Below, piece after piece: positions 5,406 through 12,206 of a stretch of 12,206 nucleotides of DNA. The position numbers and the translations under genes were made by a program. The stretch is from the NCBI GenBank assembly GCA_046481785.1, contig JAWOJF010000191.1, forward strand, positions 1 through 12,206. The letters are read 5' to 3'. Below the pieces are notes generated by a model, which was not told the origin of the DNA, ran no database searches, and saw nothing but the letters and a program-made list of their open reading frames with translations. Each line of letters starts with the position of its first letter. Position 1 is the stretch's first letter. The DNA is from JAWOJF01 sp046481785 (lineage in GTDB: Bacteria; Bacteroidota; Ignavibacteria; Ignavibacteriales; Ignavibacteriaceae).

Positions 5406-6977
5406 ATGAAATCAGCACGAGTAAGTTTATTCAATGGTATTTTATTAGTTTTTTTTCTTTCACTATCTGTTTTATTACAGGCACAAACAGACATTAACCC
5501 TGACAGTGCTTTGCCTGCAATAATCAATAACCTTGAAGGAAACCCGTTATCATTAGAGCAGGCGGTAAGTTATGCGTCTGAAAAATCGGCAAGGCTTAAG
5601 CAGGCAGAAGCCGTTTATCTTGCAGCGTTAGGTTCTCTGCGCCGGGAACGCGGTTATTATGATCCTGAATTCTTTTTCAGTTTTAATTATGAAGATTTGG
5701 AAACACCCAGCGCTTCTTTTTTTGCCGGGGCCGATGTACTTGCTACTAAAACAACAACAAGTCAAACAGGATTGCGTTTAAATCTTCCGGTTGGTACACA
5801 ATTAGAACTGGCTCTTAATACTTCAAACCTGAAAACAAACTCAACGTTTGCATTCCTAAATCCGGAATATAACACCTTTGGCAGTTTAAGATTTTTTCAG
5901 CCGCTGCTTGGTGGTTTTAATGTTTCTGCACGCAAGGAACTCTCCCGTGCAGAACTTGCGGCTGATGCTGCAAAAGCAAGGTATGAACAGGAAATGCTTA
6001 GAGTTAATGCCGAGGTAGAAAGTATATACTGGGATCTGTTTTCGGCGCAATATGATTTTGCTGTTCAGCAATTAACACGTGACAGGGCAGAGGCATTTCT
6101 TGAACAGGCAAGGTTAAGAGAAAAAGCAGGTTTAATTGGCCCTAACCAGGTTGCAAATGCAAGAACATTTTTTGCAGAGCAGGAATTATTACTTATAGAC
6201 CGCCTGGAACAGCTTGATGCCCGGTCAGACAGACTTGCTTCTTTAATTGGAGAAAGGCCCGCTGCAGGTTCCCGTTATAAAACTACGGATACTCCTCCGG
6301 ATAATTTTTCAGTTGAACCTGTTGATGCTTTTGTTGAACAGGCACTAACAAATAGTCTGGATCTTCAGGCTGCTCAAAAGGAAGTTGATGCGGCAGTTGT
6401 TTATGAAGATGCAGCATCATGGGAAGCTTTACCCAAGGTTAACCTGGTTGGCTCATTAGTTAGTTCCGGTTTAGGCGGTACACCGCAGGAAGTTACTTTT
6501 GGAGACGAAACATTTACCACAATAAGCGGCGGCAGTTTTGGTAATGCAATTAGCCAGGTATTTAAACGTGATTACCCCGGCTGGAGCCTGGGTGTGGATA
6601 TCAGCATTCCCATTGGTTTACGAAGCGGACTTGGTGAGCAGGACAGGCTTGAGGCAGAATCATTTTACGCCGAACAGCGCTATGTAGAGCTTTCACGCTC
6701 TTTGGAAGAGCAGGTCCGCTCAGCTCACCGTGAATTGATACATGGGAACAGCCGTTTAAAAGCCGCTGCTGAAGGAGTTGATGCAGCCGAAGAACAGGTG
6801 CGCATTAGTAATATTGAGTTTGAGAATGGACGTTTAACAGCTTTTGAACTGGTTAGGCTTAACGAAGATTTTGCGGTAGCGCAGAGAAGATATTCGGAAG
6901 CATTGGTCAGGACGGTTAAGGCGGCTGCTGAATTAAAGCAGTTGACTTCAGGATGGTATTCACCAGGTAAAATTTAA
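5406..6977 (+). CDS. TolC/OprM-type outer-membrane efflux channel protein
   Basis: This is the outer-membrane factor of a tripartite pump, 523 residues. A Sec signal peptide (MKSARVSLFN then a long hydrophobic core) ends near A26 in LLQAQTD. No lipobox cysteine is present, unlike OprM-type lipoproteins. Two outer-membrane efflux-protein repeats follow (about 50-285 and 295-520). Each combines a long coiled-coil hairpin rich in Ala, Glu, Gln and Arg with short beta strands such as QTGLRLNLPVGTQLELAL and GWSLGVDISIPIGLRSG. Trimers form a beta-barrel plus periplasmic tunnel. At 523 residues it is somewhat longer than typical TolC/OprM. The ATG at 5406 is preceded by GAGAGAGG (5389-5396) at 9-nt spacing; the in-frame TTG at 5397 touches that site and is unlikely. 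It is first in the operon, 18 bp ahead of the fusion-protein gene, and sits behind the second ArsR operator. Confidence 0.92.
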   Translation: MKSARVSLFNGILLVFFLSLSVLLQAQTDINPDSALPAIINNLEGNPLSLEQAVSYASEKSARLKQAEAVYLAALGSLRRERGYYDPEFFFSFNYEDLETPSASFFAGADVLATKTTTSQTGLRLNLPVGTQLELALNTSNLKTNSTFAFLNPEYNTFGSLRFFQPLLGGFNVSARKELSRAELAADAAKARYEQEMLRVNAEVESIYWDLFSAQYDFAVQQLTRDRAEAFLEQARLREKAGLIGPNQVANARTFFAEQELLLIDRLEQLDARSDRLASLIGERPAAGSRYKTTDTPPDNFSVEPVDAFVEQALTNSLDLQAAQKEVDAAVVYEDAASWEALPKVNLVGSLVSSGLGGTPQEVTFGDETFTTISGGSFGNAISQVFKRDYPGWSLGVDISIPIGLRSGLGEQDRLEAESFYAEQRYVELSRSLEEQVRSAHRELIHGNSRLKAAAEGVDAAEEQVRISNIEFENGRLTAFELVRLNEDFAVAQRRYSEALVRTVKAAAELKQLTSGWYSPGKI

Positions 6978-6995
6978 TTAAGAGAGGAAAATGTT

Positions 6996-8117
6996 ATGGT
7001 AAAAAGAATAGGTGTCTTTTTGTTTCTTTTAAAAGGGGTGCATTATTTATTGGCTGCCTCTCTGGTGGCTGCAGCTTTTTTGTTTATCGGCTGCTCTGAA
7101 CAGGAAGCACAGGGCGGGGGTTTCTCCATGCCGCCTATGCCTGTTGAAGTAGCGCAGGTAAAAATGGAGAATGTGGCTGACAAATTTGAAGCTGTTGGTA
7201 CTATTGAGGCAATAGAAGAAATAACAGTTGTGTCGGAAATTGATGCCGCTGTTATAAGCCTTCCTTTTGAAGAGGGTGGATTTATTAAGAAGGGCCAGCT
7301 TATTGCGCAGCTTGATGATTCACAGCCTGAGGCTGAAGTTGTGCGCTCAAATGCTTTATATATGCAAAGTGAATCAACACATAAACGTGTTAAACAGGTA
7401 GTTGACCAAAAAGCTGGTACCGCCCAGGACCTTGATGATGCATCGGCTAATATGAAAGTTGCCGAAGCTAACTTATCACTGGCTAAGGCACGTTATAATA
7501 AAACCAGGATAATAGCCCCGTTCAGCGGACTAATTGGTGCACGCAGAGTAAGTGTCGGTTCTTTTTTAAGAGCAGGAGACCAGATTACTGAACTGGCAAA
7601 TCTTAATGAGATAAGAGTAACCTTCTCAGCTCCTGAGCGTTATCTTGCCCAGCTTAAACGCGGTGCCGAAGTTACTATTACTTCACCGGTATACCGCAAT
7701 CATGAAGTTAAAGGAAAAATAATTGTTATTGAGCCAATACTTGATGCTCAAACAAGAAGTGCGCGTATTGTGGCACAGGTGCAAAACCCGGGGCAAAAAT
7801 TCCGTCCCGGTATGTCGGCAAATGTTTCTGTTATTTTAACTGAGCGTGCAGAGGCAGTCACAATACCCAGTGAAGCAGTTTTTGCATCCGGTAATCAATC
7901 ATTTGTATTTATTGTAAATCCAGACAGCTCAGTAGTACGTACAACCATTAAAACAGGGCTGCAGCTATCAGACATAGTTGAAGTTACAGAAGGCCTTGAA
8001 AGAAATATGCAGGTAGTAAGAGCTGGCCATCAAAAACTTTTTGACGGTGCCAGGGTTATACCGGTTATGTCAAATGACCCGGCTTTAGCTCAAAAGGATT
8101 CATCATCGGCTCTATAA
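6996..8117 (+). CDS. RND efflux periplasmic adaptor (membrane-fusion) lipoprotein
   Basis: This 373-residue HlyD/AcrA-type adaptor bridges the inner-membrane pump and the outer-membrane channel. The N-terminus has basic residues, a hydrophobic stretch and a lipobox-like FIGC with C33, so it is probably a lipid-anchored periplasmic protein. The domains are nested as usual: first lipoyl half (about 75-108, EEGGFIKKGQLIAQLDD), a short alpha-hairpin (about 110-168), second lipoyl half (IIAPFSGLIGARRVSVGSFL), beta-barrel (NEIRVTFSAPE to FRPGMSANVSV), and the membrane-proximal domain at the C-terminus. The hairpin is short, as in many adaptors of this class. The ATG at 6996 follows AGAGAGG (6981-6987) by 8 nt; a nearer ATG at 6991 is out of frame and ends at once. 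It is 18 bp after the channel gene and 37 bp before the pump gene, clearly co-transcribed. Confidence 0.93.
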   Translation: MVKRIGVFLFLLKGVHYLLAASLVAAAFLFIGCSEQEAQGGGFSMPPMPVEVAQVKMENVADKFEAVGTIEAIEEITVVSEIDAAVISLPFEEGGFIKKGQLIAQLDDSQPEAEVVRSNALYMQSESTHKRVKQVVDQKAGTAQDLDDASANMKVAEANLSLAKARYNKTRIIAPFSGLIGARRVSVGSFLRAGDQITELANLNEIRVTFSAPERYLAQLKRGAEVTITSPVYRNHEVKGKIIVIEPILDAQTRSARIVAQVQNPGQKFRPGMSANVSVILTERAEAVTIPSEAVFASGNQSFVFIVNPDSSVVRTTIKTGLQLSDIVEVTEGLERNMQVVRAGHQKLFDGARVIPVMSNDPALAQKDSSSAL

Positions 8118-8142
8118 AATTTTAGATAATGTTAATATAGAT

Positions 8143-8148
8143 TTGGAG
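8143..8148 (+). promoter_or_regulatory. Ribosome binding site that fixes the start of the RND pump
   Basis: TTGGAG includes GGAG at 8145-8148, 6 nt before the ATG at 8155. The TTG of this same site is an in-frame potential start at 8143, but using it would place the codon inside the ribosome-binding site. Confidence 0.65.
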
Positions 8149-8154
8149 TTTAAT

Positions 8155-11100
8155 ATGAAGCTTAGCGAAATTTCAATAAAGCGCCCGGTTTTTGCTACGG
8201 TAATGAGCCTGACAATTTTACTTTTTGGAATTATTTCTTTTACTCAGCTTCCCGTTCGCGAGTACCCGGATATAGATCCACCCATAATCTCGGTGGTTTC
8301 TTTATACCGCGGTGCAAGTGCTAACGTAGTTGAAACTGAAATTACAGATGTACTTGAGGAACAGTTTGCTACTCTTGAAGGAGTAAAAACAATCTCTTCT
8401 TCAAGCCGTGAAGGCGGTTCTGTAATTACCATTGAGTTTGAATTGGATCAGGATGTAAATGAAGCCGCAAATGAGGTGCGAGACCGTGTATCACGTATCC
8501 GCGGAACTCTTCCGCTTGAAATAGAAGATCCTGTTATTTCCAAAGTTGATGCTAATGCTCAGGCTATAGTTTGGCTCGGACTATCCAGTGATGAACATTC
8601 AACATTAGAGATATCAGATTTTGCAGACAGGATTCTTAAAGAGAGGATTCAGCGGATTTCCGGTGTTGGTTCAGTTATTATCGGCGGTGAGAGGCGCTAC
8701 GCAATGCGTGTATGGCTTGATCCTTTAAGGATGGCGGCTCACGATTTAACTGCGCAGGATGTTGAGGCGGCAATCCGTCGTGAAAATGCCGAAATTCCCG
8801 GCGGAAGGGTTGAAGGTGCACAACGGGAATTTGCTGTCCGTACCAGGGGTGAACTAACCACACCCGAAGAATTTGGTGCTATAATAGTTGCAAAGAACGG
8901 AACCGATGTTGTCAGGCTTCGTGATATAGCAGAAGTTGAAGTGGGTGCCGAAGATGAAAGGACTGCCGCACGTTATAACGGAAAGCCGGCTGTAGGGCTG
9001 GGTATTGTTAAGCAGTCAAAAGCCAGTACAGTTGATGTTGCACAAGCAGTAAAGGACGTGCTGCCGGAGCTTACAGAACTATTGCCTGCCGGTATGAGGC
9101 TGGATATTGCCTATGACAGTTCGGAATTTATTATAGAATCAATTGATGAAGTTCAGGAAACACTGCTTATTGCGCTGGCGCTGGTAGTGCTGGTTGTACT
9201 GGCATTTCTTAAAAGTTTCCGTGCTACTATTATTCCATCACTGGCAATACCCATTTCCATAATTGGAGCGCTGGCTGCAGTTTATTTTGCAGGCTTTACA
9301 ATTAATATTCTTACCCTGCTTGGATTTGTACTTGCTATCGGGCTTGTTGTTGATGATGCTATTGTTGTTCTTGAAAACATATACCGTCATATGGAGATGG
9401 GTAAAAGCCGCTGGCAGGCAGCAATTGATGGAAGTAAGGAGATAGGTTTTGCAGTTATCTCTACCACCATTGCCCTTGTTGCGGTATTTGTTCCGCTGGC
9501 ATTTTTAAGCGGTAATGTCGGCAGGTTGTTTAATGAATTCGGTGTTGCTGTTGCAGTGGCCGTATTAATATCAGGTTTTGTGGCGCTAACCCTTACTCCT
9601 ATGCTCTCATCACAGATATTAAGGCCGCTTCATGGTGCAAGTCCAAATTGGGCATCACGCTCCTTTGATAACTTTTTTGACTGGCTTAACAGGTTTTATG
9701 ACCGCACGCTCAGATGGGTTTTAGCTCACCGTATTTTTATGTTAGCCGGGGGCGCGGCCATACTTATTGCAGGTTTCTTTTTGTTCAGGATGATACCAAG
9801 CGAGCTTGTACCTACTGAAGACCGCGGTATAGGGTTCGGTATTGTAATTGCTCCTGAAGGAGCTACTCTTGACTATACTGACAGTTATGTACGCCAGATA
9901 GAAAATATTTTGCTGCCGCTTCCTGAACGTGAAGGATTATTTACAGCAACCGGTCTGGGTTTTTCAGGGCCAGGGGCTGTAACAAACAGCTTCATGTTTC
10001 TGAATTTAAAAGGCCGTGGTGACAGGGATAAATCGCAGCAGCAGATTATTGAGGAATTGTTTCCGCAGTTGATTTCAATTCCGGGTGTGCTGGCATTTGT
10101 TATAAATCCCCCAAGCTTGGGCGCTGATTTTAATCCACCCATACAATATGTGCTTGAAGCTGAAAGTTATGAAGAGTTAAATGATGCAGTAAACATAATG
10201 ATGGGCGAAGCCTCACAGCTTGGATATCTGATTAACCTGGATAGTGACCTCCGTCTGAATAAACCTCAGCTTGATATTAGGATAGACCGTGAACGAGCTT
10301 CTGCAATGGGTGTGTCTGTTACTGATATTGGCGCAACCCTTGAAACGTTTTTAGGCGGCCGCCAGGTTACTGACTTTAAACGGGGTACTAAACAGTATGA
10401 TGTTATTCTCCAGTTAAAGCCGGAATTACGTTCTACTCCTGATGCAATTCAGAACCTTTATATACGGAGCAACGGCGGACTTGTTCAGCTAGCTAATGTT
10501 GTAACTGTAGAAAATACTGTTGCACCTAAAGAATTAAACCATTATAACAGGATTCGTTCGGCAACAATTTCTGCAAACCTTGCTCCGGGAGTTACTATGG
10601 GGCAGGCGCTTGATGATCTTGACAGGATAGCGGAAGCTAAACTTTCTACTGGCATTAAACGCGAGTATGCCGGGCAGTCACTTGAATTTAAAACTTCAAG
10701 CTCTGCTTTATTTGTCCTGTTTTTAATGGCGCTTGTATTTATTTACCTGGTACTTTCTGCACAGTTTGAAAGTTTTGTTCATCCGTTTACTATTCTTCTT
10801 TCTGTGCCTCTTGCGGTATTTGGTGCACTGTTTACACTATTCTTATTCGGGCAAACGATGAACATATACTCCCAGATAGGATTAATAATGCTTATTGGAC
10901 TTGTAACAAAAAATGCAATCCTTATAGTAGAATTTGCCAATCAGCAGAGGGAAAAAGGACTGCCGGTTATTGATGCAGTTATTGAAGCCGCAACAATTCG
11001 TTTAAGGCCTATACTTATGACCTCCTTTGCAACAATTTTCGGTATTCTTCCAATTGCAATTGGTATTGGTGCAGGAGCAGAATCCCGGCGGCCGCTTGGT

Positions 11101-11298
11101 CTATCAGTTGTAGGCGGAATGTTATTCTCTACTTTCCTTACACTTGTTATGGTGCCGGTAGTTTATACTCTGCTTTCACGTTTTACCAAAGCCTCTAAAG
11201 AAACAGAAGATGAACAGCTTAATGCTGAGCCGGCAAATGAAGCTTTGGAAGAAGAAAAAATTCTTACAGAGAGTGGAAATTACGCTAAGTACATGTAA
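8155..11298 (+). CDS. HAE-1 type RND efflux pump, inner-membrane transporter subunit
   Basis: This is a 1047-residue proton-driven exporter of the AcrB/MexB class, a trimer in the inner membrane with 12 transmembrane helices. It opens with the typical ISIKRPVFATVMSLTILLFG (TM1). Two large periplasmic loops follow TM1 and TM7. TM4 holds the proton-relay pair D400-D401 in GLVVDDAIVVLENIY, and TM10 holds the partner lysine K919 in GLVTKNAILIVEF. The signature near the end, FGILPIAIGIGAG, is also present. The DDAIVVLEN form places it with organic-compound (HAE-1) pumps, not the heavy-metal (HME) branch. Length is normal and the frame is intact. After TM12 there is a ~36-residue, Glu-rich cytoplasmic tail. 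The gene completes the channel-adaptor-pump operon controlled by the ArsR operator. The substrate cannot be deduced; detergents, dyes, antibiotics or self-made metabolites are all possible. Confidence 0.95.
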   Translation: MKLSEISIKRPVFATVMSLTILLFGIISFTQLPVREYPDIDPPIISVVSLYRGASANVVETEITDVLEEQFATLEGVKTISSSSREGGSVITIEFELDQDVNEAANEVRDRVSRIRGTLPLEIEDPVISKVDANAQAIVWLGLSSDEHSTLEISDFADRILKERIQRISGVGSVIIGGERRYAMRVWLDPLRMAAHDLTAQDVEAAIRRENAEIPGGRVEGAQREFAVRTRGELTTPEEFGAIIVAKNGTDVVRLRDIAEVEVGAEDERTAARYNGKPAVGLGIVKQSKASTVDVAQAVKDVLPELTELLPAGMRLDIAYDSSEFIIESIDEVQETLLIALALVVLVVLAFLKSFRATIIPSLAIPISIIGALAAVYFAGFTINILTLLGFVLAIGLVVDDAIVVLENIYRHMEMGKSRWQAAIDGSKEIGFAVISTTIALVAVFVPLAFLSGNVGRLFNEFGVAVAVAVLISGFVALTLTPMLSSQILRPLHGASPNWASRSFDNFFDWLNRFYDRTLRWVLAHRIFMLAGGAAILIAGFFLFRMIPSELVPTEDRGIGFGIVIAPEGATLDYTDSYVRQIENILLPLPEREGLFTATGLGFSGPGAVTNSFMFLNLKGRGDRDKSQQQIIEELFPQLISIPGVLAFVINPPSLGADFNPPIQYVLEAESYEELNDAVNIMMGEASQLGYLINLDSDLRLNKPQLDIRIDRERASAMGVSVTDIGATLETFLGGRQVTDFKRGTKQYDVILQLKPELRSTPDAIQNLYIRSNGGLVQLANVVTVENTVAPKELNHYNRIRSATISANLAPGVTMGQALDDLDRIAEAKLSTGIKREYAGQSLEFKTSSSALFVLFLMALVFIYLVLSAQFESFVHPFTILLSVPLAVFGALFTLFLFGQTMNIYSQIGLIMLIGLVTKNAILIVEFANQQREKGLPVIDAVIEAATIRLRPILMTSFATIFGILPIAIGIGAGAESRRPLGLSVVGGMLFSTFLTLVMVPVVYTLLSRFTKASKETEDEQLNAEPANEALEEEKILTESGNYAKYM

Positions 11299-11323
11299 CT
11301 ATATTAAGAAACGTATGCTAAAT

Positions 11324-11355
11324 AAAAAAGCCGGAGATTTTTCTCCGGCTTTTTT
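11324..11355 (+). terminator. Bidirectional intrinsic terminator after the efflux operon
   Basis: GCCGGAGA (11330-11337) and TCTCCGGC (11342-11349) form a perfect 8-bp stem with a TTTT loop, flanked by A6 (11324-11329) and T6 (11350-11355). It begins 25 bp after the RND stop. The flanking A and T runs make it work in both directions, so it also ends the convergent glucuronidase transcript, whose stop is at 11378. Confidence 0.92.
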
Positions 11356-11377
11356 AATATTTAATAATTCCTCTGTC

Positions 11378-12206
11378 TCATATCCCCGGAGCATAAGGGA
11401 ATTCTAAACTTTGATAGTATTCAAGTGTCTTATCTGGTTTTTCAAAACCTTCAGGCAAAGGCATATTAGAAAACGTCTGGAAATATAACAGGCATGCATT
11501 ACGCCACCAGACTGCTTCTTTTTCCTGTACAGATAGAAGCATCTTTACATGATCAAATCTTTCTTCATCAACCTTACTGCCAAGGCTGTTCCATGTTTTC
11601 TGCATTTCACGGACACTTTCAACGCCGCCGTAATAATGATAACAAAGTTCATCCCATAGTGTTTCACCTGATTTCATTTTATAATCCCACGGCAGATGAT
11701 GAAACCAGAGAAGATAAATATCCGGGCATGTTTCCAGCGAGGAAAACATTTTTTCTACGGGAGGGAAATACTGTTCTACTGCATTGCTGCCTGATTCAGT
11801 CCTGTTAAAGCCTACACCGTTGCTGTCCGCGCGATGATAATATACTGAAGTCCAGTCAGCACGGGGTTTATTCTTTATCCAGGGTGAGGGGCCGTAATGA
11901 TGATCCCAGCCCATTATATGATGCAGTCCGAGGGGAGTCATATAATTTACAACAGTTTCCCTGGAAGACATCATTATATCTTTTACCGGTTTTATAAAAT
12001 CAGGATCATTTGAAAAAGTCATTCTAATCCATTCATCCGCAATTTGTTCGGAAGAAAGCTGATGGTCCCATGCAAGCCTTCCGAAAGCGTACCAGTTTGA
12101 TTGTCCGAAAACATGTCCTGTCCAGTTCCTGTCATTGCCGATATTTGAAACTCCCGCCATAGCGGTTAACTGATGGTTATCTAATGAGCCGTCAATTACT
12201 TTTGCA
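11378..12206 (-). CDS. GH67 alpha-glucuronidase, C-terminal part (5' end outside the window)
   Basis: Only the last 275 residues are visible; the reading frame stays open to the window edge (first full codon 12205-12203), so the start and about 60% of a typical ~700-residue enzyme lie outside. Family-typical segments include VIDGSL, MAGVSNIGNDRNWTGH, QSNWYAFGRLAWD, EQIADEWIRMTF, LHHIMGWDHHYGPSPW and SVYYHRAD. They cover the end of the TIM barrel and the helical C-terminal domain that completes the active site and forms the dimer. GH67 enzymes release 4-O-methyl-glucuronic acid from the non-reducing end of xylan-derived oligosaccharides. The catalytic carboxylates sit upstream and cannot be checked. 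An internal ATG at 12160 is a methionine inside the protein, not the start. The gene is convergent with the pump operon and unrelated to it, so a hemicellulose-use locus probably continues beyond the edge. Confidence 0.9.
   Translation of the reverse strand, partial: AKVIDGSLDNHQLTAMAGVSNIGNDRNWTGHVFGQSNWYAFGRLAWDHQLSSEQIADEWIRMTFSNDPDFIKPVKDIMMSSRETVVNYMTPLGLHHIMGWDHHYGPSPWIKNKPRADWTSVYYHRADSNGVGFNRTESGSNAVEQYFPPVEKMFSSLETCPDIYLLWFHHLPWDYKMKSGETLWDELCYHYYGGVESVREMQKTWNSLGSKVDEERFDHVKMLLSVQEKEAVWWRNACLLYFQTFSNMPLPEGFEKPDKTLEYYQSLEFPYAPGI

Noticed and set aside
9885..10142. Minus-strand open frame inside the RND pump gene
   Set aside because: The pump frame is complete and conserved here; the antisense product has no recognisable features.
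1..12206. CRISPR array, insertion sequence, phage, tRNA or rRNA
   Set aside because: I saw no regularly spaced repeats, transposase or integrase-like protein, terminal inverted repeats, or tRNA cloverleaf-like segment in the intergenic DNA.

Overview
The window is about 12.2 kb of AT-rich (roughly 40% GC) bacterial DNA with tight gene packing, bidirectional hairpin terminators at the two convergent ends, and Gram-negative content: a complete tripartite efflux pump with an outer-membrane channel. Protein style, the TAnnTTTG-like -10 region and the GH67 glucuronidase would fit a member of the Bacteroidota/Ignavibacteriota (FCB) group. That placement is an inference, not proven by any marker in the window.

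Layout: (1) 148-1218 (+) is a complete CorA-type Mg2+ channel closed by a strong hairpin. (2) 1325-1747 (-) encodes a small exported helical protein of unknown function, preceded by a 357-bp regulatory-looking gap. (3) 4803-2105 (-) is a two-component operon: a soluble PAS histidine kinase followed by an NtrC-type sigma-54 activator. (4) 4999-5289 (+) is an ArsR-family repressor divergent from the kinase. (5) 5406-11298 (+) is an outer-membrane factor / lipoprotein membrane-fusion protein / HAE-1 RND pump operon, ended by a perfect hairpin. (6) 11378-12206 (-) is the C-terminal 275 residues of a GH67 alpha-glucuronidase running off the window edge.

Two regulatory circuits can be read from the DNA. 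First, a 22-bp near-palindrome occurs twice with a single base difference, once on the arsR promoter (4979-5000) and once just upstream of the pump operon (5339-5360). ArsR therefore very probably represses both itself and the pump. At arsR a perfect TTGACA lies exactly 17 bp before a TACATT that forms the centre of the operator, and the predicted transcription start falls on the ATG at 4999, so the arsR mRNA is probably leaderless. Second, an exact 13-mer, GTTGTTAACAATT (palindromic core TTGTTAACAA), lies about 115-125 bp upstream of two minus-strand starts: the kinase/regulator operon and the small exported protein. The simplest reading is that the NtrC-type regulator controls its own operon and its small exported neighbour.

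Several starts were corrected. For the exported protein, the response regulator, ArsR, the outer-membrane factor and the RND pump, an in-frame upstream TTG gives a longer frame, but ribosome-binding-site spacing, promoter position or domain boundaries favour the internal ATG.
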